This document shows positions 26,235 through 35,567 of a stretch of 64,000 nt of DNA, in pieces. Below the pieces are notes generated by a model that did no database searches, was not told the origin of the DNA, and saw only the letters and a list, made by a program, of their open reading frames with translations. The translations under genes were made by a program, and so were the position numbers. This DNA comes from DATKFM01 sp963851215 (GTDB lineage: Bacteria; Pseudomonadota; Alphaproteobacteria; Dongiales; Dongiaceae), in NCBI GenBank assembly GCA_963851215.1, contig CAWKOG010000016.1, positions 248,001 to 312,000 of the forward strand. Direction: 5' to 3'. Position 1 is the first letter of the stretch. The number at the start of each line of letters is the position of its first letter.

Positions 26235-28908
26235 ATGGATGTCCCAGGGGGAGACGATACCGCGGGATACGCTCCGTGTTCGGCATGCGCGGGGGGGTCG
26301 CGTTTTTGCGCGCTGATCCTGGCAATTGCAATTGCTTGCCTGGGCGCCGCCTTTCCCTTGCAAGCGCAAGAATCAAAGCGCGTTTTGCTGTTGTTCTCGA
26401 ACGAAAGCCTGCTTCCCGCCGGGCAAACCCTTACCAACAGCATCCAGCAATACGCTGAATGCCGGCACGGAAGAACATCTCGAATTCTTCCCCGAGTACC
26501 TGGATTTCGTTCGGTTTTCCGAGCCCGGACATGAGGCGCGGATGGTGGAGTATCTGCGCGGCAAGTATGGGTCGATACGTTTCGACCTTGTATTTGCAAT
26601 CGGTCCCGAGGCGCTGAGTTTTACAGTCGAGCATCGGGCCGAATTGTCCTTGCAGGCGCCTGTGGTTTTCACAGGCATACGCGAGGGGACCCTCCGCGCG
26701 GCGGCGCTCCCTGCCGATATCGTGGGAACGACATTCCAGCTCGACCCAGTCCGAACCCTGGACCTTGCCCTGCAGCTCCGGCCCGATATCCAACATGTCG
26801 TCGTCGTTACCGGCGCCGCGCCCTTCGACAAGAAATGGGAGGCCACCGCGCGGGCCGGTTACCAGGAATATGAAAAGCGCTTGGATTTCATCTATTTGTC
26901 GGGGTTGCCGATGCCGGAGCTGTTGCGGCAGGTCGCCAATCTGCCCGAGCGATCGGTGGTCGTTTACTTCAGCGTTTTCCTGGATGGCGCCGGCACCCGA
27001 TTCTACGGGCGAGACGTCGCAAAGCTGATCTCGACTGCCGCGAACGCGCCCGTCTACAGCCTTTATGACACGTATCTGGGCCTTGGCATCGTCGGCGGCT
27101 ATATGAGCCGGTTCGAGGATCTCGGCAATTCGGCGGCCGGCATCGCGCTGCGGATCCTCGCGGGCGAAAGCCCGGCCAATGCCTCGCTGCATCGTGCCAA
27201 TACTGACGGATTCATGGTCGATTCTCGGCAGCTCGACCGCTGGAACCTCAACGCTGCCCGCTTGCCGCCGGGCACAATCGTCCACTTCAAGGAGCCGCCG
27301 TTTTGGGAGCGGTACCGGATCGAGTTTGCCATCATCTGTGCGGTTATTGCCGTTCAAGGACTGCTGATCGCCGCCCTGTTGTTGCAAAGCCGGCGCCGGC
27401 GCCGCGCCGAAGAACATCTGCGGCAGAGCGAAGAGCGCATCAGCATCGCTGCGGAGTCGGCAAATCTGGGCCTATGGCAGCTCGACCCCGACACATTCCG
27501 CATTTGGGCGACGGGGCATTGCCGCCGGATCCTTGGACTGGATCCGGAGGCGGAAGTCACGCAGCAGTCCTTCATCAGCGTCTGCCACCCCGAGGACCGG
27601 TCCGAGGCCGCGCGCATCTTCCGGGACGCCGTCGAGAATGGCAAGTCCTATGAACAGGAATACCGGGTCGTGCAACCGGATGGTCAAGTCCGCTGGATTC
27701 TCGATCGCGCGCACAATCAGGTCGATGCCGCTGGAAAATCGCTCCGCATAACCGGCGTCGTCATCGATATCACCGAACGCAAGAAGGCGGAAGAAGCGCT
27801 GCGCGAAAGCGAAGAGCGGTACCGCAATGTCGTGGAAACACAGAGCGAACTGATCTGCCGCTATCTGCCGGATACCACCCTCACCTTTGCCAACGACGCC
27901 TACTGCCGTTTCTTCGGCCGCTCGCGCGAGGAATTGATCGGCACGAAGTTCATCAATCTTATTCCTGAGCAAGACCGTGCCGGCGCGCTTGCCCATGTTC
28001 AAACTCTGATCGGCAACCAACGGCCCATCCGCTATGAACATCAGGTCATCGGGAGAATGGGCCGCAAGGGGTGGCAGGAGTGGAGCGATCACGTCATCTG
28101 CAGCGCTGACGGCAAGATCATCGAACTCCAGGGCGTCGGCCGCGATATCACCGAACTCAAGCGGGCGAAGCGGGAAGCCCGGGACCGCAGCCGGGAGGTG
28201 ACGCATCTGACGCGTGTTGCCAGCCTGGGGGAACTGTCCGGTGCCTTGGCCCATGAACTGAACCAGCCGCTGACCGCGATCCTCAGCAATGCGCAGGCGG
28301 CGCAGCGGATATTGGCAAGAAAGGTTATCGACCTGCCGGAGGTTCGCGAGATTCTGAATGACATAGTTATCGACGATAATAGGGCGAGCGAGGTGATCCG
28401 CCGGCTCCGTGTGCTGTTCAAGAAGGGCGAAGCGCAGCTTCAGCCGACCGACATCAACGAAGTGACCATGGAGGTTCTGGGATTGGCTCACAGCGAGCTC
28501 GTCACCCATCAAGTAATAGGAAACTATCACCTGACGCCCGGCCTGCCGCCGGTGCAGGCGGATAGGATCCAGCTACAGCAGGTGCTGCTGAACCTGGTCG
28601 TGAATGCCTGCGAGGCCATGGGCAGCACTGAACCCAATGCACGCACGCTTGGCGTATCGACGGTCCTGCGCGACAATGGGATCGTGAACATCGAGGTCAC
28701 GGATCGCGGCAGCGGTGTGCCGCGCGACGCGATGGACCGGCTTTTTGAGCCGTTCTACACAACTAAAGAGAACGGCCTCGGCTTGGGGCTGTCGATTTCG
28801 CGTTCGATCGTCGCGTCCCACGGCGGGCGGCTCTGGGCGCGCAACAATCCGGACCGCGGCGCGACGTTTGTCGTCGAATTGCCGAGGTCAGTTGGAGGAA
28901 GCCAATGA
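26235..28908 (+). CDS. hybrid-sensor histidine kinase with ABC-substrate-binding-like periplasmic domain and PAS domains (frameshifted near the start)
   Basis: Membrane histidine kinase of about 890 residues. A signal or membrane helix (CALILAIAIACLGAAFPLQAQ) precedes ESKRVLLLFSNESLLPAGQTL, the start of a periplasmic domain like ABC_sub_bind proteins. A frame change near 26450 restores TLNAGTEEHLEFFPEYLDF and the domain runs to GTIVHFKEPPFWE. A helix (FAIICAVIAVQGLLIAALLLQ) follows, then two PAS/PAC modules (ISIAAESANLGLWQLDP ... ITERKKAEEAL; YRNVVETQSELICRYLP ... ITELKRAKRE), the H-box LAHELNQPLTAILSNAQ and HATPase motifs LNLVVNACEAM, DRGSGVP and GLGLGLSISRSIV. It ends overlapping the regulator gene by ATGA. 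Start ATG 26235 (AGGAAA upstream) or GTG 26232. Confidence 0.88.
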
Positions 28909-29546
28909 CCACAAACAGCATCGTTTATCTCGTCGATGACGATCCCCGGGTCCTGCGGGCGCTTGCCCGGCTGCTGCGGGTCGAAGGCCTGGAAACGCAA
29001 AGCTTTAGTTCTCCACAGGCCTTTCTGAAAGGGCATGATCCGGCGCGGCCCGGCTGTGCCGTTGTCGACATGGCGATGCCGGACCTGGACGGGCTGAAAC
29101 TGCAACGGGCTTTGGCGGTCGCCGAGGTTCCGCGGCCGATCATCTTCCTTTCCGGCCGCAGCGACGTTCCGACGAGCGTCAAAGCCATGAAAGCCGGCGC
29201 CGTCGATTTTCTGACCAAACCCGTGAATGCCGACGACCTTATTGCGGCCGTGCAGCGGGCGATCGACATCGATCTCCAGACGCGCCGAGACCAGACGGAA
29301 CTAAATGAGGTATTGCAACGGCTTGGAGCGCTGACGCCGCGGGAGCGCGAGGTCTTGCAGCATGTTGTCGCCGGACGCCTGAACAAGCAGATCGCGGCCG
29401 CCCTGGGGACGGTGGAAAAGACGATCAAGGTCCACCGGGCGCGGGTGATGGAAAAGATGCACACCCGCTCCGTCGTCGAGCTCGTCCGCATGACGCAGCG
29501 GGCGGGAATGGAATCGCGCCAGAATTCCCAATCCGGTCCGGTTTAG
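28905..29546 (+). CDS. FixJ/LuxR-type response regulator
   Basis: 213-residue response regulator. The receiver (residues about 5-118) has the acidic pair DDDPR, phospho-acceptor Asp in CAVVDMAMPDLDG, Ser/Thr in IIFLSGRSD and Lys in FLTKPVNADDL. The C-terminal LuxR-type HTH reads LTPREREVLQHVVAGRLNKQIAAALGTVEKTIKVHRARVMEKM. The ATG overlaps the kinase stop (ATGA), so this is its cognate DNA-binding partner. Targets are unknown; repeated GGTCCAAT sites nearby are candidates. Confidence 0.93.
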   Translation: MTTNSIVYLVDDDPRVLRALARLLRVEGLETQSFSSPQAFLKGHDPARPGCAVVDMAMPDLDGLKLQRALAVAEVPRPIIFLSGRSDVPTSVKAMKAGAVDFLTKPVNADDLIAAVQRAIDIDLQTRRDQTELNEVLQRLGALTPREREVLQHVVAGRLNKQIAAALGTVEKTIKVHRARVMEKMHTRSVVELVRMTQRAGMESRQNSQSGPV

Positions 29547-29580
29547 GCAGCAAATATTGACCGACCGGAGCGCCGCCAGT

Positions 29581-29784
29581 AGCAGCGGACCGGCATTAGG
29601 CCATGGTCCAATACACAACCGGGCCGGCAATCTGCTATCGAGTTCCCTGGACGGGCGATCTGCGACCTCGAATTGCCGTTGGTACAGCGGTCCCCGCATA
29701 AGGCCATGGTCCAATACACAACCGAGCCGGCAATCTGCTATCGACTTCCCTTAATGGCCGATGTGCGACCTAGGATTGCCGTTG
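29581..29784. repeat. 103-bp tandem duplication covering the 5' end of the receiver gene
   Basis: Two copies at a 103-base offset: copy 1 at about 29581-29681, copy 2 at about 29684-29784. They share AGGCCATGGTCCAATACACA, then GCCGGCAATCTGCTATCGA and, at the end, TGCGACCT and ATTGCCGTTG. Copy 2 includes the start codon and first ten codons of the receiver gene (MADVRPRIAV). In copy 1 the same codons survive as DLRPRIAV without an ATG. Confidence 0.8.
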
Positions 29785-30131
29785 TCGATGATGATCTCTC
29801 GGTGCGGAGAGCGCTCGAACGATTGCTGCGCGCGTCCGGATTCGATGCCGCCGTGTTCGCATCCGGGCATGAGTTTTTCTACTCACTGGAGGCTAAAGCA
29901 CCCGACTGCCTCATCCTCGATCTGCATATGCCGGGCATGAATGGGTTGGAGGTGCAGCGGCGGCTGCGGCAGACCGGCGTTCGGGTGCCGGTGGTCGTGA
30001 TCACCGGCCATGACGAGCCGCAAACCAGGACTCAATGCCTGGATGCGGGCGCTGCCGCCTATCTCTGCAAGCCATTGGACGATGAAGCACTGATTACCGC
30101 GATCCGCGGCGCGATTGCGGCGGCGATCTGA
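29754..30131 (+). CDS. single-domain response regulator (receiver only)
   Basis: 125-residue receiver with no output domain. Asp pair in VVDDDLSVRRALERLLRASGF, phospho-acceptor Asp in CLILDLHMPGMNGLEVQRRL, Thr in VVVITGHDEP, Lys in AYLCKPLDDEAL. Such proteins act as phosphate sinks or protein-protein switches, probably with the kinase encoded upstream. The ATG at 29754 fits the family start; a longer frame from 29673 translates the duplicated leader and is unlikely. The gene ends 15 bases before the convergent transketolase gene. Confidence 0.88.
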   Translation: MADVRPRIAVVDDDLSVRRALERLLRASGFDAAVFASGHEFFYSLEAKAPDCLILDLHMPGMNGLEVQRRLRQTGVRVPVVVITGHDEPQTRTQCLDAGAAAYLCKPLDDEALITAIRGAIAAAI

Positions 30132-30146
30132 GCCGGCGACAGGTTC

Positions 30147-31229
30147 TCAGCGTCGCCCGGTAGTGGCCATAAACGCCTTTGCTTTCCTGGCGATGCCGGC
30201 GGCGTCGAGCTTGTAATGCGCATAAAGCGCGGCCGGCGGCCCCACGGGAACGAATTCGTCTGGGACGCCGTGGCGCTGGAACGGCACGCGCTTTTCGCCC
30301 ACCAGCACCTCCATGACCGCGCTGCCCAGCCCGCCAGTGATATTGTGTTCCTCGACCGTCATGACGGCCGCGGTCTCGCGCGCTGCCTTGCGGATGGCGG
30401 CGGCATCCAGCGGCTTGATCGTATGCATGTCGATAACCCGCGCCTCGATCCCCTGCTTCGACAGCAGATCGGCGGCGTCCAGCGTGGCGCGCAACATCGA
30501 GCCGCAGGCGATCAGGGCCAGGTCCTTGCCCTTGCGCAGGGTCGCGGCCTTGCCGATGCGGAAGTCCCGCGGCACCTCCGGATAGACCTGGGGATCGCGC
30601 CCGCGGCCGAGCCGGATATACATGGCGCCGGGATGATCGGTGGAGGCGCGCAGGATCGCGCGCAGGTGATTGGCATCCGTGGCGCAGATCACCGTCATAT
30701 CGGCGATCGTACGGGCGATCGCCAGGTCCTCCAGCGCGTGATGGCTGGTGCCGTAGAAACCCATCGACATGCCGGAATGATGGCCGACCAGGCGCACCTT
30801 CATGGCGGGATAGGCGCAATCCGTTTTTGCCTGCTCCGCGCCGAGGATGACGCAGAAGGAGGCGAAGGTCGCGGCATAGGCGACCATGCCGCAGGACGCC
30901 ATGCCGGCCGCGATCGTCATCATGTTCTTTTCGGCGATGCCGAGATTGAAGAAGCGGTCGGGATGACGGGCGCGGAAATCGTTGGTGCGGTTGGCATTGG
31001 CCAGATCGGCCGTCAGCACGACGATGCGCGGATCGCGGTCGGCGAGATCCGCCAGTTCCTCGCCCAGGACGAAGGCCGGCAGCGCCGCGTTCGGCGTGCC
31101 GCGGACGGAGCGCTGATCCTTGAAGGCCTCGTCCTTGAGCTTGGCATCGCCGCCCGACGTGCCACGGAAAATTGCGTCCTGGCCCTGGGTGTTCTCGGGC
31201 TTCCGCTGATTGGCGCGCTGCTTAACCAT
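30147..31229 (-). CDS. transketolase C-terminal subunit
   Basis: 360-residue pyrimidine-binding plus C-terminal half of a split transketolase. Motifs: DPRIVVLTADLANANRTNDFRARHPDRFFNLGIAEKNMMTIAAGMAS, VGHHSGMSMGFYGTSHHALEDLAIARTI, then a transketolase C-domain (DLALIACGSMLRATLDAADLL, VEEHNITGGLGSAVMEVL). Split two-gene transketolases usually serve catabolic sugar or sugar-acid pathways rather than the pentose-phosphate core. The ATG at 31229 overlaps the N-subunit stop by 8 bases. Confidence 0.92.
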   Translation of the reverse strand: MVKQRANQRKPENTQGQDAIFRGTSGGDAKLKDEAFKDQRSVRGTPNAALPAFVLGEELADLADRDPRIVVLTADLANANRTNDFRARHPDRFFNLGIAEKNMMTIAAGMASCGMVAYAATFASFCVILGAEQAKTDCAYPAMKVRLVGHHSGMSMGFYGTSHHALEDLAIARTIADMTVICATDANHLRAILRASTDHPGAMYIRLGRGRDPQVYPEVPRDFRIGKAATLRKGKDLALIACGSMLRATLDAADLLSKQGIEARVIDMHTIKPLDAAAIRKAARETAAVMTVEEHNITGGLGSAVMEVLVGEKRVPFQRHGVPDEFVPVGPPAALYAHYKLDAAGIARKAKAFMATTGRR

Positions 31230-32109
31230 TCCTGTTCTCCGAAGCCGCGCGCGGCTGCAGACCGGCGCGGATTTCGGCAGCGGCGTCGTCATAGTCCTCG
31301 CCGGCCAGATTGGCGACATGCCACTGCAGCGACAGCTCCATGCGCTTGACGCCGCGGCCCTTGATCGTATCGGCGACGATGAGTTGCGGCCGGCCGCTTC
31401 CGGCCGGCGCCAGCTTGCCCAGGGCGCCGAGGATGGCGTCGAAATCATGACCGTCGATGCGCTGTGTGTCCCAGCCGAATGCGGCGAAGCGATCGTGAAT
31501 GGGCTCCACCCCCATCACCGCCTCGGTCTGGCCGTCAATGCAGAGCTGGTTGCGGTCGACGATGGCGACTAGGCCCTGCAGCTTGTAGTGGCTGGCGGCC
31601 ATGGCCGCTTCCCAGATCTGGCCTTCGGCCAGCTCGCCGTCGCCCAGCATGCAATAGACGCGGAAGCTGCGCTTCTGCACCCGCGCCGCCAGCGCCATGC
31701 CCACCGCCACCGACAGGCCGTGGCCGAGCGAACCCGAGGAGAAATCGATCCCCGGAATGTCTTTCATGTTCGGATGGTCGCCGAAAGGGCTGCCGAGGCG
31801 GGTAAAGTTATCGAGCTCGCTGGCCGGGTAGTAGCCGAGATCGGCCAGGATCGGATAGAGCCCGATTGCCGCGTGCCCCTTGCTCAGCACGAAGCGGTCA
31901 CGGTCCGGCCAGGCAGGGTCCTTCGGATCGAGCTTCAGATGCGCATAATAGAGCGCCGCGAACAGTTCGGCGGCGGAGAAGGTCGAGGAATAGTGGCCGG
32001 CGCCGCAGATGCGCGCCAGGCGCAGGGTCTCCAGCCGCACGAACATCGCGCGGTCGGTCAGATGGGCGCGCGAGACGTTATGGCCGCGCTTGCCGGCAAC
32101 GACATTCAT
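31222..32109 (-). CDS. transketolase N-terminal subunit
   Basis: 295-residue TPP-binding half of the split transketolase. Motifs: GHYSSTFSAAELFAALYYAHLKLDP, DRDRFVLSKGHAAIGLYPILAD, GSPFGDHPNMKDIPGIDFSSGSLGHGLSVAVGMALA and the TPP motif LGDGELAEGQIWEAAMAASHYKLQGLVAIVDRN. The ATG at 32109 overlaps the GntR stop (ATGA); the frame open upstream to 32202 is not part of the family. Works as a complex with the C-terminal subunit. Confidence 0.92.
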   Translation of the reverse strand: MNVVAGKRGHNVSRAHLTDRAMFVRLETLRLARICGAGHYSSTFSAAELFAALYYAHLKLDPKDPAWPDRDRFVLSKGHAAIGLYPILADLGYYPASELDNFTRLGSPFGDHPNMKDIPGIDFSSGSLGHGLSVAVGMALAARVQKRSFRVYCMLGDGELAEGQIWEAAMAASHYKLQGLVAIVDRNQLCIDGQTEAVMGVEPIHDRFAAFGWDTQRIDGHDFDAILGALGKLAPAGSGRPQLIVADTIKGRGVKRMELSLQWHVANLAGEDYDDAAAEIRAGLQPRAASENRNG

Positions 32110-32837
32110 TGACCACCTTCCATTTCGCGCCGCTCCCGTTCCTGCAGATGGGCCACGAATTTGCGGCCGCCTTGAATCATGTCTTCGCGCACCGCCCAGC
32201 ACAGCGCATCCGCGTCATGGCGGCGCAAGGCCCTGAGAATGCTGAGATGCTGGTGCTCGTTATCGTAGGTCGGTTGGCCGTCGGGATAGAGATGATTCAG
32301 CATCGGCCCATGCTGGATCCAAAGATTTTCCAGGATGGCGATCAAGGCCGGCATTCTCGATTGCCGGTAGAGGCCGAAATGAAAATCGAAATTGACGCGC
32401 ACGGCAGTCTCGTAGTCATGCGCCCTTTCCGCGGCGATCAGGTTCTCGTGGTGACGCTCCAGTTGGCCAAGTTCCGTTTCCGTCAGGTTCTCCAGCGCCC
32501 GCCGTGCGGCCTGTGGTTCCAGCAGCAGGCGGATCTCCCGCAGCTCCAGATACTCTGCCACCGACAATTTGCGGACTCGAAAGTAGGAATGGGTCTTCGC
32601 TTCCACCGCGCCGTCGCGGATGAGCTGGAAGATAGCCTCGCGCACCGGCGTTTCGCTGGTACCGAAAGCCTGGGACAGATCCTTGATGCGCAGGCGCTGA
32701 TGCGGCTTGAAGATTCCGCGCATTAGGCGGTCACGCATCTGCCGATAGACGCGGTCGGTGCGGCTCTGACCGTCGACCTGCTCGAGCTTCATGCGGGCGA
32801 GCGGCGGATCATGCAGGAATGCCAGCTTCGCGGTCAT
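32106..32837 (-). CDS. GntR-family (FCD-type) transcriptional regulator
   Basis: 243-residue regulator. The N-terminal winged HTH (VYRQMRDRLMRGIFKPHQRLRIKDLSQAFGTSETPVREAIFQLIRDGAVE, about 27-76) is followed by an all-helical FCD effector domain (LELREIRLLLEPQAARRALENLTETEL, NFDFHFGLYRQSRMPALIAILENLW, YDNEHQHLSILRALRRHDADA) with the acidic/His residues that bind a metal-bound carboxylate in this family. Encoded between an aminotransferase and the transketolase genes and overlapping the latter, it probably controls this operon and binds a pathway acid. Start 32837 lies 7 bases after the aminotransferase stop. Confidence 0.9.
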   Translation of the reverse strand: MTAKLAFLHDPPLARMKLEQVDGQSRTDRVYRQMRDRLMRGIFKPHQRLRIKDLSQAFGTSETPVREAIFQLIRDGAVEAKTHSYFRVRKLSVAEYLELREIRLLLEPQAARRALENLTETELGQLERHHENLIAAERAHDYETAVRVNFDFHFGLYRQSRMPALIAILENLWIQHGPMLNHLYPDGQPTYDNEHQHLSILRALRRHDADALCWAVREDMIQGGRKFVAHLQERERREMEGGQ

Positions 32838-32844
32838 GCCGGAC

Positions 32845-34078
32845 CTATCCAAACTGCCGGGCGACTTCGGCCAAGGCCACGTCGGTTGCCTCAAGCGTCC
32901 TGTCGATATCGGCGGCTGTGTGAGCGGCACTCAGGAACATCGTGTGGGTGGCATGCAGGTAGATGCCGCGTTTCAGCGCTTCCGTACAAAACAGCCAGCC
33001 CTTGCGGCGGTTCTCGTCATTGTCGAACAGGATCACCGGCATCTGCACGGGGCCGCTCTGCTGCAGCGCCACGCCGTGGGATTTGGCCTGTGCCTCGACG
33101 CCGTCGCGCAGGCGCTGGCCCATGCGCTGCATGATGTCGACCGCGCCGATCTCTTGCATCTTGCGGATCGTGGCCAGCGCCGCCGCCATGGAGACCGCGC
33201 CGCACCAGAAGGAGCCGGTGACGAAGATGCGCCCGGCCGCTTCGCGAAATTTGTCGTTGCCGGTGACAGCGCCCAGGGCATAGCCATTGGCGATCGCCTT
33301 CGACCAGGCAGAAAGATCCGGCGACACCCCCACCAGCTCCCAGCTACCGCCCATATGGAGGCGGAACCCCGCACGTACATCGTCGACGATCAAGGCCGCG
33401 CCGGTCTTGTCGCAGATATCCCGCGCCACGGCGGCGAAGGCCCGGGTCGGCACCTGGTGTGGCTTGCCGAGATCGTGCTTGAAGGCGGAAACGAAAATTC
33501 CAGCGAGATCGTTGCCGGCCTCGGCTGCTGCGCGCTCGAGGCTCCCGACATCATTGTAGTCGTAGCGGATCACATGCGCGCGGTCTTCAGCAGTGGCGCC
33601 GTTCGGGTAGGGATTGCACCAGGGAACCGCGCCATGATAGGCGCCGGTGGCGAGCAGCAGCTTGCGCTTCCCCGTCGCCTCGCGGGCGATCATGGCGCAA
33701 GCCGTGGTCGCGTCGGTGCCATTCTTCTGGAACATCGCCCAATCGGCGTGGGCGACGGTTTCCACCATCAACTCCGCCAGTTCGACCAGCCGTGAGCTAG
33801 GGCCGTTGAACATATCGCCCTGCGACCGCTGCTCGTCGGCGGCACGATTCACATCGGCATCGTTGTAGCCGAGGACCATCGGGCCATAGGCGCACATGAA
33901 GTCGATATATTCGTGCCCGTCCACGTCCCAGAGGCGGCAACCGTCGGCGCGCGCGAAGAACTGCGGATAGGCCGCCGGCAGGCGTGTGGCATTCATGTGG
34001 CCCCACATGCCGTTGGGGATCACCCGCCTCGCGCGATCGCGCAGCGCCGAGTTCGATGGAGTTGCGCAATGGGTCCAA
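32845..34078 (-). CDS. class III aminotransferase, glutamate-1-semialdehyde aminomutase-like (frameshifted near the start)
   Basis: PLP enzyme of about 411 residues. N-terminus DPLRNSIELG, then a frame change near 34043 to LRDRARRVIPNGMWGHMN, followed by FFARADGCRLWDVDGHEYIDFMCAYGPMVLGYNDADV. PLP site elements: QKNGTDATTACAMIAR, AYHGAVPWCNP, ALIVDDVRAGFRLHMGG and the Schiff-base Lys in DLSAWSKAIANGYALGAVTG. The closest family is hemL-like class III transaminases, but the genomic context (GntR, split transketolase, importers) indicates a catabolic amine or amino acid substrate rather than heme synthesis. A TTG at 34078 is the likely start; an earlier start is blocked by an in-frame stop. Confidence 0.87.
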
Positions 34079-34229
34079 AAAGCGCGGCCTCGTTGCTAGG
34101 CGAATTCACATGACAAAGAAACTCGTACAAAGATATATCCTATAGGATAATGCCAGAAAACAGGTTTAACGGGCAATTACAGAGATTTATGGCCGACTCG
34201 GGCCGACGAACCACTCTGATCACAGCCGG

Positions 34230-35545
34230 CTACTTCGGTGTCTCCGGTGCCAGAATCGGCGGCTTCCTAAAAGCCAGAAAAGCCCGGAACAGCGGCGCTG
34301 TCGCCAATCCCAACGCCATACTGATGGCAACGGCGGTGCCCGCGGAGGAAATGATGACCGCCAGGCAGTAGGCGACGGTCAGCAGGGCGGCCCAAACAAC
34401 AGGCTGCGGCAGCAGCTTCTTCTGGATGTAGTAGGACACCGACACGGCCGCAAAGATGTAGGGCGTTAAACAAGCAGGACGGAGATATCGGTGAGAACCA
34501 GGAAGGCTTCGCCGACCGTCGGCGACAGCGTCAGGAAGACGATCGCCGTCATCAGGCAGGACACGATGACGAGGCCGCGGACCGGTACGCCGCGTGAATC
34601 GGTATGAGCGAACAGTGCCGGGAAGAGGCCGTCGCGGGCCGTCGCCAGGGCCGTCTCCGCATTGATCAACGTCCAGCCGCCAAGGCAACCCGCACCCTTG
34701 ATGATGGCGCAAATGGTGATGATGATTGCGCCGACCGGTCCCACGGCCCTCATGACAGCGTCCGCGAAGGGCGCAGTCGAGTGGCGCAACTCATTGTTGG
34801 GAATGACACCCATGATCGCCGTCGTGCTGAGGACATAGACGACGGCGGCGATGGCGACGCCGTACATGGTGGCGCGGCCGATGTTGCGTTCCGGATTTTC
34901 AACGATCGCCGCCGCCACCGACGCGCTTTCGACGCCCATGAAGGCCCAGAACATGATCGACACCGCCGAAGACACGGCTTGCACCGAACCGATGCCCGCC
35001 GTGTCCCATCCCGCAGCAAACGTTTCGGGGTTAAAGAAGTACCAGCCGCCGATGCCCACAAGCGCAATCGGGCCGACGCCGAGCAAGGTCGTGACAGTCT
35101 CGAAGCGGGTGACGATCCGCGGCCCGACCATGTTCAGTATGGCAGACAGCCAGATCATCAGCGCCGTACTGCAGCCGGCCAGATAGGGATTTCGCAGCGC
35201 CGGAATGAAGACGGTCAGATAGCCGGTGATCGAGGTCGCGATCGCGATGTTGGCGATGACGTTGGAAAACCAATACAGCAGATTGCACTGAAAGCCTGCA
35301 AAATCGCCCAGAGCTTCGCGGGCATAGGCGTAGGGGCCGCCGGCCTTTGGCTGGGCCTTGCCGAGGCGGGCGAAGAGATAGCCCATGATGAAGGCGCCGG
35401 GCACCGTGACCAGCCATCCCAGGACGGCGATACTGCCAATGCTGGCCATGATCGTCGGCATCATGAAGATGCCGGCGCCGATCATGTTGCCGGCCACCAG
35501 CATCGTCGCCGGGAAGAGTCCGATGCGTCTTGCGTTGGCGGTCAT
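34230..35545 (-). CDS. APC-family amino acid/polyamine permease (frameshifted near the end)
   Basis: Twelve-helix amino acid permease of about 438 residues. The start MTANARRIGLFPATMLVAGNMIGAGIFMMPTIMA is the APC helix-1 motif; further motifs are KAQPKAGGPYAYAREALGDFAGFQCNLLYWFSNV and FWAFMGVESASVAAAIVENPERNIGRATMYG, as in the CadB/PotE/AdiC antiporter branch. Near 34475 the frame changes and the last two helices continue TPYIFAAVSVSYYIQKKLLP to the end at ETPK. It starts 22 bases after the solute-binding protein gene. Probable import or exchange of the amine used by the neighbouring catabolic genes. Confidence 0.88.
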
Positions 35546-35567
35546 TGGCCGTTTCCTATGAATCCAC

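Noticed and set aside
32845..34078. Heme-biosynthetic HemL (glutamate-1-semialdehyde aminomutase)
   Set aside because: Similar family, but the operon with GntR, split transketolase and importers fits a catabolic class III aminotransferase, and the heme locus is elsewhere.
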